Of a DNA stretch of 64,000 nucleotides, positions 38,149-51,119 are shown piece after piece; the stretch's first letter is position 1; the number at the start of each line of letters is the position of its first letter. Source of the DNA: Prosapia bicincta (Eukaryota > Arthropoda > Insecta > Hemiptera > Cercopidae). Where the stretch lies: positions 47,345,229 through 47,409,228 of the forward strand of contig JBAIZL010000002.1 in assembly GCA_036971475.1 (NCBI GenBank). The letters run 5' to 3'. The notes below the pieces were generated by a model. That model saw only the letters and a list, made by a program, of their open reading frames with translations, did no database searches and was not told the origin of the DNA. The position numbers were made by a program, and so were the translations under genes.

Positions 38149-38371
38149 ATTAAATGACACTTTCATAAACAAGAATGTTTTACTTTAGTCTTCGTTTTCG
38201 CTTATTGGCAGTATTAAAATTTTTTAAGTACCTTAGAAAATGCTGGTAATCCTGATACTGGCAATTAGCGAAAAGACTCAATTTATGAAGAAAACTAGAA
38301 TAAACAATTCTTCTTTATGAAAGTGTTATTTAACTATGTATATATAAACAAAAAAAGAAATTTATCTAAAG

Positions 38372-38422
<51 letters not shown>
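38149..38422. mobile_element. Diverged palindromic unit, copy D, with (TA)n
   Basis: Outer ends TTAAATGACACTTTCATAAA and TTATGAAAGTGTTATTTAA are inverse. Inner marks TTTTCGCTTATTGGCAG and CTGGCAATTAGCGAAAAG are also inverse. The right arm has a hammerhead-like GCGAAAAG but no good CTGANGA. A (TA)n follows at 38377-38414. Confidence 0.5.
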
Positions 38423-38424
<2 letters not shown>

Positions 38425-38729
38425 GTGAAACCTGTTTAAGCCGGAATCCATTGGGAACGGCATTTTTTCCGTCTAAGTCAGGTTTCCGGCTTATACAGTA
38501 GTAGTGTACTGTAAGATGGTAACATCACGAAACGTTTGGCGAGTCTATTTTTAGCGTTGGGGTGAGGGTATGCCGAGGGGATTCTTAGCTATGAGACTAT
38601 TATCTCTACTGATCAGCTGTATGGCGCTGTACCAACACCACATAGATAACGGACAATTAATTGTCATCGTGTCTACATTTATTCTAATAAAGTATTTAAT
38701 TTAATTATCTATTTCCGATTAAGTACTGA

Positions 38730-38744
38730 CTGTTTATTTCCTAC
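38730..38744. repeat. LINE target-site duplication, left copy
   Basis: CTGTTTATTTCCTAC, matching 43001-43014 except for one extra T. Confidence 0.85.
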
Positions 38745-38761
38745 TTACTTCTTACTTCTTA

Positions 38762-41700
38762 TTATGAGCTTCCAAGGTTGGCCACGATGGCTCGATGTCT
38801 CCTATACACACACTCTGCCAATGGCCAGAAACAACTTTCTTTCAAGATTCTGTCCAGGGTACATTCCCGTCCTAGATGTTTTATCAAGGGACTCCTTGTT
38901 GCTGCTGTTACAAGACACTTCAAAAGTAATTGCTCTAATGTTTCCTCTTCTTGCTTGCACACTCCACAGATAGAGTCGTTAGTAATATGAAACCTTTTCA
39001 AATATGTATTGGTGACAATGTGTCCCATACGAGCTCGTGCCGCAAAAGATGCCACTGAACGTGATAATGACTTGAAGATCTTTGGATCATTAGGTTGTTT
39101 ATGTAATGAATAATATTCGCGCCCAGTATTGCATTCTCTCCATTTCTTTCTCCAACAGATGTGAGATTCTTTATCAACTGCCTCTTTGCAATTAGTTAAG
39201 GAGTAACAACTTTCAGGAGATGGAAACAAGTTGCAAGACTCCTTGGCAGATCTGTCAGCTTCCTCATTCCCAGGAACATCACAATGACTGGGGATCCATT
39301 GAAATACAATATTTTTCTGTTCTAAGTTTTTTAACAATTTAGTTATTTCAGATGTTCGAAAATGGTAGTCTGTAGTGTGCTGTACTTGAAGGGCCGACCT
39401 GGAATCGGTGAGAATGCAGATGTTCTGTGCATCCATAGTATTGCTAAAAACCAAAGCAGCATTTAAGGCCATCAATTCAGCATTCATGCTTGAAGAGGAA
39501 TCGCAGGGCACATAGTAATCCTCGTTTAATTCTGAACAATGAAAAGCTGCACCTCCCCTATGGTTCTCTTTATCAACGGAACCATCTGTGTAGATTTTTA
39601 CAAAGTTGTTATATGTGGTGTTTATCAATTCCATAGCGACAGATTTTAGTAGGTGAGGTGAATCTTCTTTTGTGAGTGAACCAGGAATTTCAAGATTGGT
39701 TTTTATTGGGATTCAAAGCCAGGGTTGTTGTTCCAAAACAACTGGAATTTTTCCTGATTCCATTGTGTTTAATGATTCGCAGGGTTTGTTATGATGGTAG
39801 AACAGTGACTGTCGGATGTTAGTTACCAATGCAATGTTAGAAAGAATGTTAAGCGAAATTGCTTTCATCTGAAAATGTTTCTTCCACATTCTGTTTTTTA
39901 TATATAAGTCAAAGGGCATGACTGACAGTTCAATTTCCATAGACTGTATACTTGTGGTTTTTGGACAACCCAAACAAATCCTCAGAGATGAGTTCTGTAA
40001 TATTTGTAATTTTCGAATATGAGTTTCAGCTGTTCCACCCCAAACTTCACAACAATACATGATTTTTGATCTTACAAAGGACAAATAAAAATTCCTTAAT
40101 ATATATGTATCTGCTCCCCATGCCCTGCTGGCTATAACTTTCAACGCTTTTATTCTATTTGCACATTTGTCCGCTATGAAATGGACATGTTCTTTCCACA
40201 ATAGTTTTGTATCCAGTTTAATACCCTGAAGTACAGGATTTGGGTTATGCCGCAGTACGTTTCCATTTAAGTTTATAACTGGTTTATAGTTTGTGTGGAA
40301 ATATCGCCTGGAGAAGAAGCATACTTCAGTTTTTGATATTGAAATGGTTAGTCCCCATTTTTCAGACCACTCAGAGATTTTGTTAAGTGCTTTTTCCAGT
40401 TGGTGAGTAGAAGCAGTTGGGTCTTTATCAGTGGCCCAGATAGTGACATCATCTGCAAAAATAGCCATGCCGATGCCTGGAAGGTCTATATTCCCTAAAT
40501 TTTGCATCATTATATTAAAAAGAGTAGGACTAATGACTGACCCCTGTGGTATTCCGTTTAGAGTACATTCTTCGTCAGAGTAGGTATCATTGATCTTAGT
40601 TTTAATTTTCCTATCCTTAAGGAAGTCTACAATGTATTTCAATATCCTCCCTTTTAAAACGATTTCCATACACTGCGAAATAATAGATATGCGTGAGACC
40701 TTATCAAAGGCGGCTTCGAAATCGATGAACACCGCTGATGTACACATTTTGTTTGAGAATCCGGTATAGATACTTTCTGTAAAGTTTAGTAAAGCATCAC
40801 AGGTGCTTCGTTTAGGTCTTAACCCGAAAAGACATGAACCCAGCAGATTATAATTTTCAAGCCTCCAAGTTAAGCGGTTATTAACCAGTCTCTCCAAAAG
40901 TATACCGAGACATGATGTCAAGGCTATAGGCCTGTAAGAAGAAGCAAGTTCAGGAGATTTTCCTGGTTTTACAAGTGGAATAATTATAGCCTGTTTCCAT
41001 TTTTGTGGTATGATACCTGTCTCCCAAATTCGTGTAAAATTGCATCTTATTTCTTCCATAAATGACTCAGAACAATGCTGTAACATTAAATTATGAATGT
41101 TATCTTCTCCTGGCGTAGATGACTTCAATTGTGCTACTGCGCCTTCATTTCAGTTTCTGTGAAAGGTTTATCACAGATATCTGTTTGGGAAATTGCTTCA
41201 ATCAAAGTTGTAAGAAAACTCTTTTTCTCATTCTTCAGATGAGTCGGCCAATTTTCCTCAATACCTGACTTTTTGACATATAATTTGTTGAATACATTAG
41301 CAATGTCATTATCATTAGTAGTTATGATCCCATCCGGATTTGTGATCTGATAGATTTTATTATCAGGTTTTCCCTGAATTGCTTTAAATCTTTTCCATAC
41401 AGCTGAGCAAGGTGTGTTTGAGTTGATGCTACCTATGAAGTCATGCCAAGAGGTCCTTTTAGCCTCTTTTATAGCTCTCTTACATTTAGCCGATGCCTGG
41501 TTGTATTTGCTTCTATTTTCGGGTGTTCTAAATTTCTTCCACATTTTTCTGGCTTTTTGTCTTTCTAATCTAAGGAGCGATATTCTCTTATTCCACCAAA
41601 TGTTACTAGGCTTTTGTTTATTTTTATTTACCCTAATGGTAGGGATACTTTCCGAGGCAGCAATCATTAGTTTCTGTACAATGTTTTCTGTATTACTTTC

Positions 41701-42470
41701 TGTGCAGTTTACTGTGTTATTAGTAAGATGTCTAAATAGGGGCCAATTTGCATCTTTTATTTTATGTTGCGTAGTAATAATTCTATGTGCATTAACATTT
41801 CCCTCTTTACTGTCGATATTAAAATATACTGGGAAGTGGTCACTAATTAGATCTTTACCCACATACCAATTACTGATTATGTCTAACAGATCTGGAGAAG
41901 ACAGGGTAAGGTCCAATGTACTCAATGATCCTGTACTTGGTGACTGGTATGTTGGTTCCTTGTTTTTGTTACAAGTACCAAATTGGAGTTCACAATCCTT
42001 TCGTAAACTATTAGGCCATTCCTGTTGTCATTTCCTTTATTCCTAGAACCATGTCTAGCATTAAAATCACCCTTGATAAGGAGACATTTATCTGAAATCA
42101 GTAATTTTTGAAGTTCGTCATCAGTTACTAATTGATTAGGAATATATACGTTGACTACTCTTATATTAATATCCTGGTTAATAGTTATGTCACAGCTAAG
42201 TGCTTCCATATTTGTGGTGGTGATAGATTGATGACTTCCAACAACTATAGATTTATGTATCAAAGTTATGACACCACCACCCCTGCCATTTGCTCGTGAA
42301 TTGTTAAAAATATTAAAATTCTTGAAACGAGGGTGCCGCTTTTCGTCTACAGGCAACCATGCCTCTTGAACACATATAACCTTAGCATTACTCAAATCCA
42401 ATTCTTGTTTCAACTCCTCTATTTTATTCATCAAGGAGCGGGCATTCCAGTGCAAAAATTTCTGAGATTG
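38762..42470 (-). pseudogene. LINE ORF2: endonuclease-RT-RNase H, lightly broken
   Basis: Encodes the retrotransposition polyprotein. The endonuclease (42470-about 41900) shows LHWNARSLMNKIEEL, QEAWL, GRGGGVI and GDFNARHGS. The RT (about 41110-40290) shows STPGEDN, SSYRPIALTSC, FIDFEAAFDKV, GIPQGSVISPTLFN, FADDVTIW and KWGLTISISKTEVCF, with the catalytic Asp residues present. RNase H (about 39610-39200) shows IYTDGSVDKENHRGGAAF, MNAELMALNAAL, LTDSRSAL and WIPSHCDVPGNEEADRSAK, so its D-E-D-D residues look complete. The tail has CGVCKQEEETLEQLLLKC. Frames shift near 41.95 and 41.13 kb, and TGA at 39713-39715 is in frame with the sequence on both sides. The long plus-strand open frame at 41414-42046 is antisense shadow. 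Confidence 0.92.
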
Positions 42471-42559
42471 ATATTTAATGTGTGAATTATGCAGGTCTTT
42501 TGTGTTTTTCTCACGTTCATTAAAGTTTGTACCAATGATATATATGTTGTTTCATCTTT

Positions 42560-42853
42560 TCATCTTTTGACTTTTTCTTCATTTGGATGTGCATTTCTAC
42601 TGCCTGCTTTCTGCTGTGACACCATAATTCGATTCTTTTGTTTTTTTCCCACTCCTCGATTTCTCATAATAATATTTCTATCTATTCCATATAATTCTCT
42701 TACACATTCAATGTGCTCGTCCTTGATATTCCAGATGTTTACTTTAAGACGATCAGGATGATTATTTCTTTGTTTATTATAACAGGAAGCAGTCCCCACC
42801 CGGAGATCCGATTGGGGGACTAATACTCCGGAATGTTTTACTCTCTGATTCAT
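42560..42853 (-). CDS. LINE leader ORF, 97 residues
   Basis: The first ORF after the 5' ribozyme-like region. It starts MNQRVKHSGVLVPQSDLR and is basic towards its end. It shows no CCHC knuckle or coiled coil, so it is not a recognisable gag. It may be a decayed or truncated ORF1, or the N-terminal extension of ORF2 cut off by the TGA at its end. About 90 bp separate it from the endonuclease. Confidence 0.45.
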   Translation of the reverse strand: MNQRVKHSGVLVPQSDLRVGTASCYNKQRNNHPDRLKVNIWNIKDEHIECVRELYGIDRNIIMRNRGVGKKQKNRIMVSQQKAGSRNAHPNEEKVKR

Positions 42854-42906
42854 TCTGCCATATTTGTGTATGTATTAGGGGGCTGCAGTGGCCTTATGCA
42901 GCTTCT

Positions 42907-43001
42907 GTGGACACCTCTTAGTTCACTTGGGTTTGCTTAAGCTAATGGAATTCCAAGTTTAAGCCCCCTCACCGCGTCAAGGTGAGTGTCCACGAGGGGG
43001 C
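42907..43001 (-). ncRNA. HDV-like ribozyme fold at the LINE 5' end
   Basis: Read on the minus strand from 43001. P1: GCCCCCT (43001-42995) with AGGGGGC (42969-42963). P2: GTGGACAC (42993-42986) with GTGTCCAC (42914-42907), 8 perfect pairs. P3: CACC (42984-42981) with GGTG (42973-42970) and a 7-nt loop TTGACGC. P4: ACTTGG (42958-42953) with CCAAGT (42930-42925). J4/2 contains CTAAG (42921-42917), where HDV-like ribozymes place the catalytic C. The order P1-P2-P3-P3'-P1'-P4-P4'-P2' is the HDV nested pseudoknot. The fold starts at the element boundary, as in R2 and other LINEs whose 5' ends are made by self-cleavage. P1.1 is weak (UU/AA at best). Confidence 0.78.
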
Positions 43002-43014
43002 TGTTTATTCCTAC
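43001..43014. repeat. LINE target-site duplication, right copy
   Basis: CTGTTTATTCCTAC, the partner of 38730-38744. Confidence 0.85.
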
Positions 43015-43507
43015 AGAGATAAAACTTCAACATATAAAGCAAGTGTAATTAAATCACAAGAAAACTATCACATTTTAACGTCTAAATAAACGTCATTCAA
43101 CAGTATTATCGGTTATCTTGATTGCCTAATGACAGCCCGTAGCCGGTGCCCTGTGACGTCACAACTCGCAAACCTTGCTTTCTAGGTGGTGTTGTATATG
43201 CACACTACAGAAAATGTTAAAACGTACATTACATAATAAAAATCTTACCTTTTAATGCAGCATCCTTTTATCCTTCTCCACAAAACATTTTTAATAGAAA
43301 ACTATAAAACTAAAACACTTATACACTTGTCAACAAAATTTATGAATTAATGATGAAATTTTTAAAAAAACTGTATTTGTCCTCTTACTGTATTTAGGCT
43401 AAATACTGTAAAAAGTAGGCCTACGTAAAAATAATAGAAAATCAATTAGGCTTGAAAAAATCTAGCATTGACTTTTGTTTTAAAATGTTAGTTTTTTTTG
43501 CTTGTGT

Positions 43508-43745
43508 TTCAGATATTGTTTTTAGTTGTAACAAATGGCGACGCATTTCCGGGCTGTTATTACGTACCGTAAAATCTTCTAACTCACAAATTTTCATTAA
43601 AGCCTCGCCAAATGTTTTTATTTTGTTTTCTACGACTGGTCCGTCTTCAATTACTTCTATTTGCGCATGTTTTTTTGCCTTTTAGAATGAATTTGTCTCT
43701 CTCCTTTCAATATGTCAATCAATGACATCAATATATCTGGTCGTG
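43508..43745 (-). pseudogene. pogo/Tigger-like transposase C-terminal remnant
   Basis: Minus strand, two frames joined by a frameshift near 43680. The upstream piece reads PDILMSLIDILKGERQIHSK. The downstream piece reads QIEVIEDGPVVENKIKTFGE, then ALMKICELEDFTVRNNSP, then MRRHLLQLKTISE. This resembles the acidic, helical C-terminal tail of pogo/Tigger-like DDE transposases in arthropods. No DDE core or CENP-B-type DNA-binding domain remains. Its position inside pogo-type TIRs supports the call. Confidence 0.6.
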
Positions 43746-43860
43746 GATGTTTGTAAACCATTCATTGGGTTATCTTGAAGGAAACGAGTGCTGACACATA
43801 GCCTATCGTGAATTATGGATGTTTGTATACCATTGCGTTATCTTGTGCATATCAGCAATC
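43746..43860. repeat. Imperfect short duplication
   Basis: GGATGTTTGTAAACCATTCATTGGGTTATCTTG at 43745-43777 recurs in altered form at about 43817-43848 (GGATGTTTGTATACCATTGCG...TTATCTTG). Confidence 0.7.
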
Positions 43861-44218
43861 CTTAACGTTGTAACAGAACTCTCAGAAATAAATACGATCC
43901 GTTATAATTAACCAGACCTATCTGTGAATTTTGTTATGGTAAAAAAATATATTATAAACTGTATTTTATCTAAACGGAAGTCATTGTAACTTTATATTTT
44001 ACAGCATGTATATGATCAGATTTTCCGGCTTATGCAGAACTAATACGTAGTAGATAAGAATCACTCATCCTTTTGCTTATTCCGCTTCCGCGTTAGACAG
44101 TTTCCGGCTTATGAAGGTTATTAACCAGGTAAATTAAATAGGCGACAGTCGGGACTTTTAAAGTTTTCCGCGCTAGACGGCATTCCGCCTAACACAGAAT
44201 CCGTCTAAGACAGGTTTC

Positions 44219-46390
<2,172 letters not shown>

Positions 46391-47737
46391 TTTTAAAATA
46401 ATCAAGTAGGGAATTATACAATTATTAAAGAGGGAAAAATTAAATAAAACAGTAAATAGAATAGTTAAGCTAAATTAAAGAATGTTATAAAATAAATTTG
46501 TAATAACTAACTAAATTTGAACATCGAGAGTGAAGCGAAAAAATTCTAAGTGCCTAAAAAAGCTATTTTTCGAACCAAACCACGTAGAACTTTCATCGAC
46601 ATTTTAAAAGAACCACAATAACCTAGAATGAACATTAGAGAAAACAGAATTCAAAAAACTTAAGAAACAAAAAAGTTACAGCCGTTTAAATAAAATAGAC
46701 ATTTTTCAGTGTTCTAAAATTAATTATCAAACTATGCAAGCTAAAACAGATTCGTTGCCCGACTTGCCTGTACAAGGAATAAATCGAGCGATAGCAAACT
46801 TTGCAGGCGGGGTGCGGTAGGTTAAATTCACCGCTATATATACTTGGTCTCTAAGCCTTTAGAGACAGTCTGTAATAATTTTTTAACACGAGGTGCCGCG
46901 GGACGCTATGCTGGACCGCGAGTAGAAACCGTCAGCAGGCCAGATGGACCATAACCTCAGCGCTTTCGACATCCAGGACCACCAAGGATGAAGGCTCCAG
47001 ACTCAGCCTCCAGGACGCTCGAATAGAGGGAAACCACCACCGATGAACCAGGGATGGCGACTTCCGGTGCTCAAGGATCAGGGAATCCAGACGAGGGACC
47101 CCGAGGACCGGCAGGAACATCGTTGGAAAGTCATTTTCTTTATTCGATACCGTCACGTCAAATTTAGTTAGTTAATTTTATTAAATTCAAACAAATCTGC
47201 AAGCTTAAAACAATGACTTCACTCTTTATAAAATTTTAATAAATTGTATGCTAAGTAAATGAATTTATGTGTTCAGAATATCTAAAATAATGAATATTAA
47301 AATTACAAAAGGTTTTTGGCTATAAGCCGTTTATTTAAAGGAAATGAGAAATTCTCGAATATTATAAATTTAAAAATTAAAGGTCATAAAATATGAATTT
47401 ACCAATTCCATATAGGAGATAAAATATTATTATGTGTAATTTTGAAAATAATTTTATGTTAATGTAAATGTAATCAATCTATATGCAAAGTATAATTTTT
47501 TAAAGCATAAGAAACAAGAAGTAACTAAGTGAATTGTTTTGCTAATATAATTGTGTAATACTTTAAAGGATAAATTTTCTTTTTTATTTCAATAAATAGA
47601 GTTAAATATGTCATAAAAATCAAGATTATTTGCATTCCATCCTGTGTCAAATAACCAATAAAAACTGTTTAGCTTTTTCCAACTAATATAAAAATGATTA
47701 TTAAATCAATAAACAAATTTAATTAAATTTCATTAAA
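46391..47737 (+). repeat. Dispersed repeat copy 3 (LTR-like?)
   Basis: Colinear with 30917-32300. Shared marks include TAATAACTAACTAAATTTGA (46500), CTATATATA (about 46833), CAGTCTGT (46866-46873, about 31 bp downstream of the TATA box), the GC-rich block (46880-47130), TTTTTGGCTATAAGCCG (about 47312) and AACCAATAAAAAC (about 47655). Divergence from copies 1 and 2 is much greater than between those two. Confidence 0.65.
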
Positions 47738-48344
47738 TGGCAATAGATAAAGCCTAATGTTTTAAAGAGTTTCTCTCTACTAATTTCATGAGCTAGTCTA
47801 AAGATTAGTTGGTTTTTTGTGTAAAAGTCCAGAGATTTATCTACTGGCAGATTGTGTTTAAGAGGACACAGGAGCCTTTTAAAATAGGTATTTTTTAAAC
47901 ACAATCATATTTTGCACGTTCCCTTGCTGTCTCTGCAGATATTCATCAGGTGGTAAGACTCTGTGTTTATTATGTGTATTATTCTAAATGTGTTTCTTTC
48001 CAGCTGACTATTAATTTGACATGTGTGACTATACTTAGACCATACACCATTGATAAACTTATTTAGGAGTGTTTATACGGTTTTTAAATAGTAGTCAGCG
48101 GGAATAGGCTTGTTGTGGGTTTGGCCCTACGAGCAGGAAACATACACTTAACTCTGGGAGTTTAGCACGGTTTTACCCGCAGGGTGATAGGCAGATTTTT
48201 GGTTGTTTATAAATATGTTTTTCTTGTAAACAATTAAATTTTATTATTCTGCAAGAAAGGATTTAAACATTAAACAACAAACGACCGCGTAGTGCTGCGG
48301 TGGTAGGGACGGTATAAGAAGAAGGAAGGTGGGGGGACGTTGCA

Positions 48345-48345
<1 letters not shown>
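47738..48345. other. Sequence without recognised gene
   Basis: Nothing supported. Confidence 0.6.
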
Positions 48346-48400
<55 letters not shown>

Positions 48401-48438
48401 ACACACACACACACACATACACACACACACTCACGCAC

Positions 48439-48477
<39 letters not shown>

Positions 48478-48587
48478 TTTCACTTACGTACTTAAACAAG
48501 AATCTTACTTGGTATACCAAGTAAGATAATGTTTAAGTACATAAGTGAAAGTGATAAGTGTATACAAGAAAACAGTGTTGCATAACT

Positions 48588-48670
<83 letters not shown>

Positions 48671-48692
48671 TGTGTGTGTGTATGTATGTATT

Positions 48693-48725
<33 letters not shown>
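48346..48725. repeat. Mirror-ordered microsatellites around an inverted repeat
   Basis: The order is (CA)n 48346-48430, (TA)n 48439-48472, an inverted repeat 48473-48555 centred on CTTGGTATACCAAG, (TA)n 48593-48628, (GT)n 48630-48681, (TA)n to 48725. The arms, with ATCACTTTCACTTA at the outside, match over about 40 bp with few mismatches. The whole block is one large palindrome. Confidence 0.85.
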
Positions 48726-48730
<5 letters not shown>

Positions 48731-49562
48731 TGTGTATGAGAAGTGGAGAGCTTGAAATAGATAACTGATGTGAATAAATTATAATTTTAATTTCAACGAT
48801 AGCAGAATTTTAGTAAAATCTAGCATGCCTCAATCGTGTTTTTGTTTTGAACTTGAATATTATTTTTATATTTTGAACATTCACAAACTTTACGTCCAAT
48901 TTTTTGGGAATATGAGTCTGTATGAGTTTTTATCTCTATGAATCATAATTTAAAGGCATCAATCTATAGGATGTACGTTAATTTTATCTGAAAACTACAA
49001 TGGTTCTAAAGCATAACTGTTTGAAAAACACAAACCGTTTTAAAACAGTAACATTTATATGAGCGCCTAAAACATCTTTAGTAGTAACATATTGAAAAGG
49101 TAAAATCAAATTTTAACAGCAAAATCAACGCTATTATGTTTCAAAAGTAGCTGTGTGGATCTTACGTAACCAATTCATAACTCTGTGTTATAAGTAAGAG
49201 CTAAAACGAACAATGTATTATCATTGTTTGAGTCTCTTGTTAGTTTTATTCAAATATGATTAGCGGTGAATAACGGTGAAATCTTTTGCTATTTTTAAAA
49301 TAAAGAGAGAAAATATGGAAACGAATTCATCTTTAGCTCTATATATTTTCCTTTGGAAATGATTAATAAATTCATTGATTTTTATGAGACTGTGTTCATA
49401 AAACTAACTTCGAAATGTTTTTTTCTCTTTATGATTTTTTTACGATGGATTAGCGAAACAGCCAGAAAACATAGGCCTACTATTGTAAATTGCGTTTTTA
49501 CTTTAAACTTAATAGTTTCATCTTCCCATCGAATAATAATCCCTCGTTTTCCAAATCTTTCC

Positions 49563-49657
<95 letters not shown>

Positions 49658-51119
49658 CAGAATGAGGATATATATTCATTCAAACAGTATTCTTTCATAA
49701 TTAATAGACTATGCCCATCTGCCCCAACTTGAAATAAATAATTTTTTCTTTAAGTTTCGACTATATTTAATCCTTAAAAGTAAAGCCTAAATGTGATTAC
49801 ACTTCCTTCTCCAAGATATATTTTATGCAAATTGAATAAGAATTGGCTCTCAAGTTTCGTTTTACAAAAAAAAAAATGTTTAAATTAGAGCTAAAATTGT
49901 TGTATTTTTTTATAGAAGTTTAAAACGACTTACTTTAAAATTTATGTCAGTCTTATACAATGAGTGATTTTCTTGCTTTATATGACTTCTTGCGTTAGAT
50001 AAATTATTTAAGTTTTATTGTCCCTTTAGACAAATTTTTTTCGACAAACAAATCTTACCAGAAGTTCAAATAAAATTTTCCTTAGTGTCAGAAGAATAAT
50101 TATAGTAATTTGAAAATATAAATGGAATTATAATTAATTAGAATTTAATTCTGAAGAACTTTATAAAGATTCAAATCAGTTTATTATTTTCAATAAGGAA
50201 AACAAATCTTCTTAAGGGTTAGTTTTAGTAGATTGTTGGTTATTATATGCTTCTATAATATGCTTGATTTTAGAAATGAAAAACATTTACTTATCTTACA
50301 ATTAACGTAAAATGCTTTTTGAAAACTAAAATTATTTTTGGTATGTTGTTGGAAAAATGTTCTTTCCGAAGAACATTTACGAAAAATCAATAATGTATTA
50401 AAATTTGGAATTAATGATTGTCTAATTTTATTCTTTTAAAAACATAAACATATACAAGAGTAGCTGAAATAGAGCGTATGCTTTGGAGATTCTGTTTTGT
50501 ACTTATTATAACTTGATTTTAATTTCTGTCAAAACATCCGTCACCTCACAACGATGACGTATTGGAAGTTCTATTGTTAACAATATAACCACGCCTTATT
50601 TAATAACACAAAGTTATAAATCGACAAATAACAGTTAAATTAGATGTTTAATATACCAGCTTAAATACTAGTCTAGTGATAAGCGAGACTAGTGCCGGCA
50701 GAAATTTCATTTACTAAATTGAATTACCTTTTATCTCTTTTCTTAATTTGTAAAATTGTTGACCATCATAAGCATCCAAAGTTCCGGTAATAACTTTTAT
50801 TACTGAACCTAGTCCATTGAAAATACCTCTACGTTTTTTTAATATTAGTCTTATTTCCTATACAAAACTTTTTTTCGTTAATAATTCTTCTAGTGTAAAA
50901 TAATAAATCTAAAATAGTTAACTATATCTCTAAACTTACTACCGTCATCTTTTAGAAATTCACTAGTTAAGTTTACTCATAACAGAAAAATCTATAATGT
51001 GTAAGTTAAAATGGTTTTAAACCATTTTGTAATACTATTCCAAGTAATTTAGGTGAGTAATTTATTTTTTCTAACCTAAAATAATGTACGAATGTATATA
51101 AGAAGGACTTCAATTTTTT
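48726..51119. other. AT-rich sequence without recognised gene
   Basis: Contains (TA)n at 49566-49621 followed directly by (GA)n to 49654. No supported coding region. Confidence 0.6.
49566..49654. repeat. (TA)n-(GA)n compound microsatellite
   Basis: TA repeats passing into GA repeats. Confidence 0.95.

Larger units (their letters stand above)
38745..43000 (-). mobile_element. I-type LINE with RNase H, nested insertion
   Basis: A minus-strand non-LTR retrotransposon of 4256 bp, bracketed by a 14-15 bp duplication. Its 5' end at 43000 begins with a ribozyme-like fold. Its 3' end comes straight after the ORF stop as TAAGAAG repeats, in the manner of I elements, which end in short TAA-type repeats rather than poly(A). 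Domain order is endonuclease, reverse transcriptase, RNase H, Cys-rich tail. It disrupts the pogo-like element. Only two frameshifts and one stop break ORF2, so it is relatively young. Confidence 0.9.

Noticed and set aside
41414..42046. 210-codon plus-strand open frame
   Set aside because: It lies antisense to the LINE endonuclease/linker region, which has clear motifs on the minus strand.
48346..48430. Tandem repeat array as a CRISPR candidate
   Set aside because: Simple dinucleotide repeats with no spacers; the genome is eukaryotic.
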